A stretch of 64,000 nucleotides of DNA from Pseudolabrys sp. (lineage in GTDB: Bacteria; Pseudomonadota; Alphaproteobacteria; Rhizobiales; Xanthobacteraceae). A program made the translations under genes and the position numbers. Positions 56,339 to 64,000 of the stretch are shown here, piece by piece; position 1 is the stretch's first letter; each line of letters opens with the position of its first letter. The notes beneath the pieces were generated by a model that was not told the origin of the DNA, searched no databases, and saw only the letters and a list, made by a program, of their open reading frames with translations. The stretch is from positions 1 to 64,000 of the forward strand of contig SHVM01000003.1 in the NCBI GenBank assembly GCA_009694265.1. Direction: 5' to 3'.

Positions 56339-57226
56339 CTATTTCTGGCACGACGGGCAATAGAAGGTCGAGCGGCCGGTCTGCACGATGCGTTTGATCT
56401 TTGTTTTATTCTTGCCCTTGCAGGCAGGACACGGCGCGCCCTCGCGGTCATAGGCCTGGAAATTATGCTGGAAATCGCCGAGCGAGCCATCGGCGCGGCG
56501 ATGGTCGCGCAGCGACGAGCCGCCGGCCTTGATCGCGTCATGCAGCACCGCCTTGATGGCATCGACCAGCGCGGCCGCGCGCGCATTGGGCTCGCCATTG
56601 CGGCCGGCGATGGTGGAAGCCAATCGCTTGGGCGAGAGCCGCGCGCGGAACAGCGCCTCGCAAACATAGATATTGCCCAGCCCCGCGACCTTGCGCTGAT
56701 CGCTGAGCGCAGCCTTCAGCGACGTCTTCTTGCCTGCGCAGGCGCGCGCCAGCATCCGAGCGTCGAATTCATTGCCCAAAGGCTCCGGCCCGATCGAACG
56801 CAACAGCGGTTCGGAATCGAGCTTGGACCGCGCCACCAGCTTCATCGAGCCGAAACGGCGCGGATCGTTGAAGGTCACCGTGGCGCCGTTCGACATGTGA
56901 AACACCACATGGTCGTGCGCGGGGCTCTTGGATTTCTCGTGATGATATTTGGCGAGCACTCCCTTGGCGCCGTCATGGTCGACGCGGAACGAGCCCGACA
57001 TGCCGAGATGCATCACCAGCACGTCGCCGGACGACAAATCCGCCAGCAGATATTTCGCCCGCCGGCCGAGCCCTGTGACCGTGTGGCCCTCCAGCCGCTG
57101 GGCGAAGTTCTTCGGCAGCGGCCAGCGCAGATCGCGGCGGCGCACCTCGACCTTGGCCAGGCGCGCGCCTTCCATGGCGGGCGCCAAACCACGGCGCACG
57201 GTTTCGACTTCGGGCAGCTCGGGCAT
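56339..57226 (-). CDS. mutM: Formamidopyrimidine-DNA glycosylase
   Basis: [35 protein letters not shown]-terminal zinc finger [30 protein letters not shown]. Confidence 0.97.
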   Translation of the reverse strand: MPELPEVETVRRGLAPAMEGARLAKVEVRRRDLRWPLPKNFAQRLEGHTVTGLGRRAKYLLADLSSGDVLVMHLGMSGSFRVDHDGAKGVLAKYHHEKSKSPAHDHVVFHMSNGATVTFNDPRRFGSMKLVARSKLDSEPLLRSIGPEPLGNEFDARMLARACAGKKTSLKAALSDQRKVAGLGNIYVCEALFRARLSPKRLASTIAGRNGEPNARAAALVDAIKAVLHDAIKAGGSSLRDHRRADGSLGDFQHNFQAYDREGAPCPACKGKNKTKIKRIVQTGRSTFYCPSCQK

Positions 57227-57303
57227 GGTTAACCGCTTTCCGACTGACACATAGCGCCCTGCGGGTCCGCGCGCTATGGTCCTGCCCGCAAAGGATTATT
57301 CCT

Positions 57304-58095
57304 ATGGCGAAAGCCAGCGAACAGACCCATTTCGGCGACAGAAGCGTGCCGCTCTCCGACAAGCAGGGGCTGGTCGACGACGTGTTCCATTCGGTCGCGC
57401 GCCGCTATGACCTGATGAACGATCTGATGTCGGGCGGGCTGCACCGGGCCTGGAAGGACGCGCTGGTCACCGCGGTCAATCCGCCACCAAAAGGCCGTCC
57501 CGGCCGTCTAGAAAAAATGTCGGATAAAGATTTCGCGCTACTCGATCTGGCCGGCGGCACCGGCGATGTCGCCTTCCGCGTGGTCGAGGCCGGCGGCCCC
57601 GGCACACGCGTCACGGTCTGCGACATCAATGCCGAGATGCTGAGTGTCGGCGCCGAGCGCGCGGCAACGCGCGGGCATGATGGCGTTGTCACTTTCGAGC
57701 AGGGCAATGCCGAGGAGCTTGCTTATCCGGACCGCAGCTTCGATTGCGTCACCATCGCCTTCGGCATCCGCAACTTGCCGCGCATCGAGCGCGCGCTGGC
57801 GGAAGCCCACCGCGTGCTCAAGATCGGCGGCCGCTTTCTGTGCCTGGAATTCTCCAGCGTGGATGTGCCGGGCCTCGCCGCGCTCTACGAGCTGTATTCG
57901 TTCCATGTGATCCCGCGCGTCGGCGAAGCCGTGACCGGCGACCGCGAGGCCTATCAATATCTGGTCGAATCGATCCGCAAATTTCCCAAGCCGAATGCCT
58001 TCGCGGCGATGATCGAAGCCGCCGGCTTCCGCCGCGTCTCGTTCAAGGCCATGACCGGCGGCGTGGTGGCGCTGCATTCGGGCTGGAAGCTGTGA
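57304..58095 (+). CDS. ubiE: Ubiquinone/menaquinone biosynthesis C-methyltransferase UbiE
   Basis: [60 protein letters not shown]. Confidence 0.96.
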   Translation: MAKASEQTHFGDRSVPLSDKQGLVDDVFHSVARRYDLMNDLMSGGLHRAWKDALVTAVNPPPKGRPGRLEKMSDKDFALLDLAGGTGDVAFRVVEAGGPGTRVTVCDINAEMLSVGAERAATRGHDGVVTFEQGNAEELAYPDRSFDCVTIAFGIRNLPRIERALAEAHRVLKIGGRFLCLEFSSVDVPGLAALYELYSFHVIPRVGEAVTGDREAYQYLVESIRKFPKPNAFAAMIEAAGFRRVSFKAMTGGVVALHSGWKL

Positions 58096-59663
58096 TCTCT
58101 GCTCTCTCCCATCTCGTCCGTCTGTCGCGCGCCGGTTTCGTGTTCGCGCGCGAGGGCGTGTTCGCGCTGGTCGATACGCGCCCGCTGCCGCTGCCGGTCA
58201 AGACGGCGATTGCGCTGGCCCGCCTGATCGAGCGGCCGACCGCAAAAGACGGCTCAAGCCGATTGGCCGCCGCCTTAACCAAATTGGGTCCGACTTACGT
58301 CAAGCTCGGCCAGTTCATGGCGACCAGGCCCGACGTGGTCGGCGTTGCAATCGCCCGCGATCTCGAAAGCCTGCAGGACAAGATGGCGCCGTTTCCGCAA
58401 GCGCAGGCGGAAGCCGCGGTCGCTTCCGCCTTCGGCAAGCCGTTGAACGAAATCTATGTGAGCTTCGGGCCTGCCGTGGCCGCGGCCTCGATCGCGCAAG
58501 TGCATAAAGCCGAAATCGAGGAAGCCGGCGCCCGCAAATCCGTGGCGGTGAAAATCCTGCGCCCTAATATCGAGCGCCGCTTCAAAGTCGATCTCGACGC
58601 CTTCTTCTTTGCCGCGCGCATGGCGGAAAATTGGTCGCTCGAAGCCCAGCGCCTGCGGCCGGTAGAGGCGGTGGCGACGCTGGCGCGCTCGGTGGCGATG
58701 GAAATGGATTTCCGACTGGAAGCCGCCGCGCTCTCCGAAATGGCGGAGAACACGAAGGAAGACGGAGGCTTCCGCGTGCCGAGCGTCGACTGGGACCGCA
58801 CCGCGCGCGAAGTGCTCACACTGGAATGGATCGACGGCACGCCGCTCAACGATCATGCCGCGCTCGAGGCGCAAGGGCTCGATCTGCCGGCGCTCGGCCA
58901 CAAGGTGATCCAGAGTTTCCTGCGCCACGCGTTGCGCGACGGATTTTTTCACGCCGACATGCATCCCGGCAATCTGTTCGTCGACGCCGAGGGCCGGCTC
59001 GTTGCCGTCGACTTCGGCATCATGGGACGGCTCGGACCCAAGGAGCGCCGCTTCCTCGCCGAAATCCTGTTCGGCTTTATCACGCGGGATTATCAGCGCA
59101 CCGCGCAGGTGCATTTCGACGCCGGCTACGTGCCACGGCATCACTCGGTCGAGAGCTTCGCGCAGGCGATCCGCGCCATCGGCGAGCCGATCCACAACCG
59201 CACCGCCGAAGATATTTCGATGGCCAAGCTCTTGATGCTGCTGTTCGAGGTCACTGGATTATTCGACATGCGCACGCGGCCGGAGCTGCTGCTGCTGCAA
59301 AAGACCATGGTGGTGGTGGAAGGCGTCGCGCGCACGCTCGACCCCAGGCTCGACATGTGGAGCGTGGCCGACCCGGTGGTGCGCGAATGGATCGAGCGCA
59401 ATCTCGGGCCCGTCGGCAAGCTGGAAGACGTCGCCGAAGGCGCCGGCGAGATCGGCCGCTTTCTCGGCCAGGTGCCTTCGTTGCTGACTCGCGCCGGCAC
59501 GCTGATCGATCAGTTCGACGACATCACGCGCAACGGTCTGGTGCTGTCGCCGGAAACGGTCGAGGCCATTGGCCACGCCGAGGCGCGTCGCAACCGCTGG
59601 ACCGCCGCGGCGCTCTGGACGATCGCATTGCTGCTGGCCTGGGTGGCATGGCTGCTGGTGTGA
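58092..59663 (+). CDS. ubiB: Ubiquinone biosynthesis kinase-like protein UbiB
   Basis: [69 protein letters not shown] start overlapping ubiE stop, not the track start 57744. Confidence 0.95.
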   Translation: MISALSHLVRLSRAGFVFAREGVFALVDTRPLPLPVKTAIALARLIERPTAKDGSSRLAAALTKLGPTYVKLGQFMATRPDVVGVAIARDLESLQDKMAPFPQAQAEAAVASAFGKPLNEIYVSFGPAVAAASIAQVHKAEIEEAGARKSVAVKILRPNIERRFKVDLDAFFFAARMAENWSLEAQRLRPVEAVATLARSVAMEMDFRLEAAALSEMAENTKEDGGFRVPSVDWDRTAREVLTLEWIDGTPLNDHAALEAQGLDLPALGHKVIQSFLRHALRDGFFHADMHPGNLFVDAEGRLVAVDFGIMGRLGPKERRFLAEILFGFITRDYQRTAQVHFDAGYVPRHHSVESFAQAIRAIGEPIHNRTAEDISMAKLLMLLFEVTGLFDMRTRPELLLLQKTMVVVEGVARTLDPRLDMWSVADPVVREWIERNLGPVGKLEDVAEGAGEIGRFLGQVPSLLTRAGTLIDQFDDITRNGLVLSPETVEAIGHAEARRNRWTAAALWTIALLLAWVAWLLV

Positions 59664-59682
59664 CGCTATCAAACCGCGCCGC

Positions 59683-60186
59683 TCACGTACTTTGCCCTTC
59701 ATAGGCGCGCGTGATTTTTTCGAGATCGAACTTCTTCATCTTGAGAAACGCGTTCATGGCCCGCTCCGATTTTTTGGCGTCGTGGTCGCTCATCATTTTC
59801 GGTATTACGCTTGGCACGACCTGCCAGGACAGGCCGTATTTGTCCTTCAGCCAGCCGCAGGGACCCTCTTGCCCGCCCTTGCTGAGCGCGTTCCAGAAAA
59901 AGTCGATCTCGTCCTGGGTGTCGCAAAAGATCTGGAACGACACGGCCTCGGTGAGTTTGAAATCCGGGCCGCCGTTGAGGGCGACGAAGGGCCGGCCGCC
60001 GAGCTCGAACTCCACGGTCATGACCGAGCCTTCTTTTTTCCCGTGAATGTCCTGGCCCGCTTTGCCATAGCGGCTGATCTTGCCGAGCCGCGAACCCTTG
60101 AAAACCGAAACGTAGAAATTCGCCGCCTCCTCGGCTTGCGTGTCGAACCACAGGCAGGCGGTAATTTTGGGGCCGGCGATTTGCAT
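59683..60186 (-). CDS. VOC-fold (PhnB-like) protein
   Basis: KITACLWFDTQAEEAANFYVSVFKGSRLGKISRYG...CDTQDEIDFFWNALSKGGQEGPCGWLKDKYGLSWQVVPSV. Confidence 0.92.
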   Translation of the reverse strand: MQIAGPKITACLWFDTQAEEAANFYVSVFKGSRLGKISRYGKAGQDIHGKKEGSVMTVEFELGGRPFVALNGGPDFKLTEAVSFQIFCDTQDEIDFFWNALSKGGQEGPCGWLKDKYGLSWQVVPSVIPKMMSDHDAKKSERAMNAFLKMKKFDLEKITRAYEGQST

Positions 60187-60218
60187 GATAAATTCCTTTC
60201 AGGCGCTTGCAAGGCTTC

Positions 60219-60581
60219 CTAAGCAGTAACCATGGTCTTGAAGCCGCCGAAAATCATGCGCTTGCCGTCGAACGGCGGCTTACCCTTCATCATCGCCGCC
60301 AGCCGCTTGTCCTTCATGACCTTGGCCATGGTGCGGTCGCGCTGCGCGCGCGAGGGATAGACGATCCACGAAAATATGACCGTCTCGCCGCGCTTGAGCT
60401 TGACGCTGCGCGGGAACGAGGTCCGCTTGCCGACCTTGACGTCGTCGGCGACACATTCGCAAAATTCCAGCGCGCCGTGCTCGCGCCAGACCTTGCCGGC
60501 CTTTTTTGCCATGCTGCGATAGGCGGCCAGTTTCTTCTTCGGCACGGGGACGATAAATCCATCGACATAAGTCATTTGCAT
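60219..60581 (-). CDS. DUF1428 family protein
   Basis: YVDGFIVPVPKKKLAAYRSMAKKAGKVWREHGALEFCECVADDV...VIFSWIVYPSRAQRDRTMAKVMKD. Confidence 0.88.
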   Translation of the reverse strand: MQMTYVDGFIVPVPKKKLAAYRSMAKKAGKVWREHGALEFCECVADDVKVGKRTSFPRSVKLKRGETVIFSWIVYPSRAQRDRTMAKVMKDKRLAAMMKGKPPFDGKRMIFGGFKTMVTA

Positions 60582-60629
60582 ACCTTTCCTTGAGTTTCCT
60601 CGGTCACTTGGTGATTGTTCGCGATGCCA

Positions 60630-60760
60630 TCAGGCGGTCTTCGCCAGATAGGCTTCGAGCTGCACTCCGGATCGGTGAAACACTTCCACACCAGATCGCG
60701 CGGCGCGTTCAACACGCGCGAGATGACGAAGTCCTTGCTATGGGTTGTCGATTGAGTCAC
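60630..60760 (-). pseudogene. SRPBCC (AHSA1-like) gene remnant with internal deletion
   Basis: N-terminal FVISRVLNAPRDLVWKCFTDPE joined almost directly to a C-terminal-like VQLEAYLAKTA* in another frame; most of the domain is missing. Confidence 0.7.
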
Positions 60761-61162
60761 GGCTTGTCCACCAGGATCATCCAGTTCACACCGAATTTGT
60801 CGGCGAGCATACCAAAGCGGGTTGAGAAAAACGTCTTGCTCTGCGGCATCGTCACCTTCCCGCCTTCGGCCAGCGCATTAAACAGCTTGTCGGCCTCGGC
60901 TTCGGTCTTGGTGGCAATCGACAGCGCAAAACTCTGAAAATTCGGCTTGCCGGTATTGTGGCCGTCGGAAAGCATCACGCCGGTCTCTCCGATGTTCATA
61001 TAGGCGTGCAGCACTTTGTTCTCGGAGCCCGGCTTACACATGGATTGGTCGGAACTTTCCTTATTGCATCAACATTCCGACCTTGGCGCCGACGGCTTTT
61101 TTATAGAACTCGATCGCCTCTTCGGCGCGGCCGTCAAAAAACAGATAGTTTTGAACTTGCAT
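60757..61162 (-). pseudogene. VOC (PhnB-like) gene split by a frameshift
   Basis: MQVQNYLFFDGRAEEAIEFYKKAVGAKVGMLMQ* in one frame, continued as KESSDQSMCKPGSENKVLHAYMNIGETGVMLSDG...FGVNWMILVDKP in another. Confidence 0.75.
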
Positions 61163-61358
61163 GGGCTCTTCCTCCACGACATTTGTATTTGTGATGTTCG
61201 ACCGCGGTATTTCATGCCCACGGTAAAATCCCGTTGCGCCGGCATGGTTCCTTGCTTGCCGCGGTTCCCGCAAGGTCCGTTGGGCCGATTGCTTTGAGGC
61301 CAAAGCCGCCACGCGATCCCGCTCGCTTGCGCGTGGCGGGAACGGCAAAATAAGACGT

Positions 61359-61411
61359 TTGATTGCATTGATTGCATTGCTATCAATTCTATGCTAAGTA
61401 CCTAATTCTAT
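61359..61411. promoter_or_regulatory. Direct repeats upstream of coaBC (candidate operator)
   Basis: TTGATTGCA x2 in tandem (61359-61376) and AATTCTAT x2 (61385-61392, 61404-61411). Confidence 0.4.
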
Positions 61412-61425
61412 AGCGGATTTATCTC

Positions 61426-62832
61426 ATGGCTTCGCTCACCGTCCGGCAGCTCGACGAGGCGCTCAAGAAGCAGCTGCGGCTGCGGGCCGCCCGCAATGGC
61501 CGCTCGGTCGAGGACGAGGTGCGCACCATTTTGCGCGGCGCCGCCGCGGAGGGCGACGCGCAGCCTGCCGCCGCCAGCAAACCCGGCGCGCCATCGCCGC
61601 GCCGCGCCACGCTGGCGGCGGGAACCAAGCGCGTGCTGTTGATCGTCGGCGGCGGCATCGCCGCCTATAAATCGCTCGACCTCATCCGGCGGCTCAAGGA
61701 GCGCGGCATTGCCGTGCGCTGCATTCTCACCAAGGCGGCCGAGCATTTCGTCACGCCGCTATCGGCCGGCGCGATTGCCGGCGAGCGTGTGTTCACCGAT
61801 CTGTTCAATCCCGCCGGCGAATTCGACGTCGGCCACATCCGGATGGCGCGCGAAACCGATCTCGTCGTGGTGGCGCCGGCGACCGCCGACCTGATGGCGA
61901 AACTCGCCGGCGGCCTGGCCTCCGATCTCGCCACCGCCGTGCTGCTGGCGACCGATGCAAAAATTTTATTGGCGCCGGCGATGAACCCGCGCATGTGGGC
62001 GAACAAAGCAACCCAGCGCAATCTCGCGCAAGTGATCGCCGACGGCGTGGCGCTGGTCGGCCCCAACAGCGGCGAGATGGCGGAAGCGGGCGAGCGCGGC
62101 ACCGGGCGCATGGCCGAGCCGCTGGAAATCGCCGCCGCGGTGGAGAAATTGCTCGGCGCTGGCAAGGCCGCCCAGCCGCTGCATGGCAAGCGCGTGCTGA
62201 TCACATCCGGTCCGACGCATGAGCCGATCGATCCGGTGCGCTACATCGCCAACCGCTCGTCCGGCAAGCAGGGCCACGCCATTGCTGCCGCTGCGGCCGC
62301 CGCCGGCGCCGACGTGACGCTGATCAGCGGTCCGGTAAACCTGCCCGATCCGTTTGGCGTCACGATCGTCAAGGTCGAAACCGCGCGCGAGATGCTGCAG
62401 GCGGCCGAATGCGTACTACCGGTCGACGTCGCGATTTTCGCCGCCGCGGTGGCCGACTGGCGGGTGACCAATGCCGGCGCGCAGAAAATAAAAAAGAAAC
62501 TCGGCCAGGCTACGCCCGGCTTGTCGCTAACGGAAAATCCCGACATTCTCGCCAGCATCGCCAAGCGCAAATCGCAGCGGCCGAAACTGGTGATCGGCTT
62601 TGCCGCGGAAACCGAGAACGTCGCCGCCAATGCCAAGAGCAAGCTCGTCACCAAAGGTTGCGACTGGATCCTCGCCAATGACGTGTCGGCTGCTTCCGGC
62701 GTGATGGGCGGCGATCGCAACACCATCCAGCTGGTGACGGCGAAGGGCATCGAGCCCTGGCCGCCGCAAACCAAAGACGACGTGGCCGCGATGCTGGTCG
62801 CGCATATCGCGGCGGAGCTGGAAAAGAAATGA
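61426..62832 (+). CDS. coaBC: CoaBC (phosphopantothenoylcysteine decarboxylase/synthase) with N-terminal ribbon-helix-helix domain
   Basis: N-terminus [38 protein letters not shown] (FitA/Arc-like), then [69 protein letters not shown]. Confidence 0.95.
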   Translation: MASLTVRQLDEALKKQLRLRAARNGRSVEDEVRTILRGAAAEGDAQPAAASKPGAPSPRRATLAAGTKRVLLIVGGGIAAYKSLDLIRRLKERGIAVRCILTKAAEHFVTPLSAGAIAGERVFTDLFNPAGEFDVGHIRMARETDLVVVAPATADLMAKLAGGLASDLATAVLLATDAKILLAPAMNPRMWANKATQRNLAQVIADGVALVGPNSGEMAEAGERGTGRMAEPLEIAAAVEKLLGAGKAAQPLHGKRVLITSGPTHEPIDPVRYIANRSSGKQGHAIAAAAAAAGADVTLISGPVNLPDPFGVTIVKVETAREMLQAAECVLPVDVAIFAAAVADWRVTNAGAQKIKKKLGQATPGLSLTENPDILASIAKRKSQRPKLVIGFAAETENVAANAKSKLVTKGCDWILANDVSAASGVMGGDRNTIQLVTAKGIEPWPPQTKDDVAAMLVAHIAAELEKK

Positions 62833-63284
62833 CCACCACCGAAGTCCGCGTCATGCGGTTGGCGCACGGCAAGGATCTTCCCCTGCCGTCCTATCAGAGC
62901 GCGCTCGCCGCCGGCCTCGATCTGTTGGCCGCGGTTCCGGCAGATAACGCGCTCAGTCTCGCGCCGGGCGCGCGCGCGCTCATTCCCACCGGCATCGCGA
63001 TCGCGCTTGCTAAGGGCTTCGAGGCGCAGGTGCGGCCGCGCTCCGGCCTCGCCGTCAAGCACGGGCTCACCGTGCTCAATGCGCCCGGCACAATCGATGC
63101 GGACTATCGCGGCGAAGTTCAGGTGCTGCTTGTAAATCTTGGGCGCGAATCGGTGAGCATTACGCGCGGCATGCGAATCGCGCAGTTGGTGATTGCAACC
63201 GTGACGCGCGTAGAGCTGCGGGAAGCCGCCTCGCTCGACGAAACACAGCGTGGTAGCGGCGGATTCGGCTCTACCGGAGGTTGA
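62829..63284 (+). CDS. dut: Deoxyuridine 5'-triphosphate nucleotidohydrolase
   Basis: [60 protein letters not shown] overlap with coaBC. Confidence 0.97.
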   Translation: MTTTEVRVMRLAHGKDLPLPSYQSALAAGLDLLAAVPADNALSLAPGARALIPTGIAIALAKGFEAQVRPRSGLAVKHGLTVLNAPGTIDADYRGEVQVLLVNLGRESVSITRGMRIAQLVIATVTRVELREAASLDETQRGSGGFGSTGG

Positions 63285-63367
63285 TAAGGTAAGTTATAGC
63301 TGTGCGGCTAGACGGCTGGCGGACTGTAGCCTATTACCACTGCAATTGGTTGCAAGTGGTGCCGACC

Positions 63368-63778
63368 ATGCCGCTCGTCTCTCGCAAGGGCATCCTTGCC
63401 ATTGCCGCTGTCATCGATATTGCGATCAATGCCCGTGACCGGCCGGTGTCGGCCAAGGCTTTGGCCGCGCGCCATAGGCTTCCACCGCGCCATCTCGAAC
63501 CGGTTCTGCAAGCATTGGTGCGCGACGGTATCCTGAAAGGCGTGCGCGGGCCGCATGGCGGCTACGAACTCGCGCGCGAGCAGAAACGCATCACGGCCGA
63601 GGACATCCTGCACGCCGCCGGCAACGCCGAAGAGGCCGGCGCGCCGCCGCTGCCGGCATCGGCGCTGGTCAATGACGTGGTGCGGCCGGCGCTGGCCGAG
63701 GCCGAGCGGACCTTCTCCACCGCGCTTGGCCGTATCAATGTCGAGCTCATGGCGAAGCAGGCGCAATCGCTGAAATAG
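63368..63778 (+). CDS. Rrf2-family transcriptional regulator without cysteines
   Basis: VSRKGILAIAAVIDIAINARDRPVSAKALAARHRLPPRHLEPVLQALVRDGILKGVRGPHGGYELAREQKRITAEDIL. Confidence 0.9.
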   Translation: MPLVSRKGILAIAAVIDIAINARDRPVSAKALAARHRLPPRHLEPVLQALVRDGILKGVRGPHGGYELAREQKRITAEDILHAAGNAEEAGAPPLPASALVNDVVRPALAEAERTFSTALGRINVELMAKQAQSLK

Positions 63779-63909
63779 CGCTCGCAAAAGCGCGGGGAAT
63801 TAACGTTCACGATCTGGACTCTTTCGGCGTGATTCCCCTTGGGGGTAAAGTCCTGCGATTCGTGGACGGTGTGGCGCACGCCGTTCCCTAATCCCTGGGG
63901 CAAGCCTGA

Positions 63910-64000
63910 ATGCCGGAGACAATCCGGACGGCGAACGAGAGGCTGCGTTCTCGTCCGAGGTCGGGCGGATTCCTCGCCGCCCTCATGGTCGCAAGTCCTT
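63910..64000 (+). CDS. Start of an unidentified CDS, truncated by the window edge
   Basis: ATG then MPETIRTANERLRSRPRSGGFLAALMVASP, open to the last base; hydrophobic segment beginning. Confidence 0.5.
   Translation, partial: MPETIRTANERLRSRPRSGGFLAALMVASP

Noticed and set aside
57226-57234. CtrA half-site TTAACCAT at mutM, also at the moeB start (52449) and upstream of the Omp gene (~749)
   Set aside because: Only single half-sites; two fall on start codons and match by chance is likely. No full TTAA-N7-TTAA was found.
57744-58091. N-terminal 116 aa of the ORF-track ubiB
   Set aside because: This segment lies inside ubiE in another frame; the UbiB start is the GTG at 58092.

Overview
This 64 kb window is mostly core chromosome of a GC-rich alphaproteobacterium. 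Protein families and gene order suggest Rhizobiales, Bradyrhizobiaceae-like; this is inferred, not searched. It carries rpsT-dnaA-dnaN-recF-gyrB, a tsaB-rimI-fur/mur-plsC-miaB-phoH-ybeY-corC-lnt run, an XRE regulator followed by metK, trmB, rimP-nusA-ylxR-infB-rbfA-truB-rpsO-pnp, a fabA-fabB-fabI block divergent from irr, and mutM/ubiE-ubiB/coaBC-dut. I saw no CRISPR array, tRNA/rRNA gene, prophage, transposase or classical defence island. The best leads are: (1) CoaBC whose reading frame begins with a FitA/Arc-like ribbon-helix-helix DNA-binding domain, with a tandem 9-bp repeat in its promoter, suggesting a self-regulating CoA-synthesis enzyme; (2) a ~130-bp multi-palindrome repeat element read in frame as the N-terminus of TruB; (3) one short palindromic repeat precisely interrupted by another repeat family upstream of moeB; (4) interleaved inverted repeats plus a 12-bp-period direct repeat upstream of the XRE gene; (5) an unexplained ~1.2 kb gap upstream of dnaA with a structured, terminator-ended segment; (6) a small decayed SRPBCC/VOC cluster. 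Coordinates were read by eye and start codons are often inferred from homologue-like N-termini.
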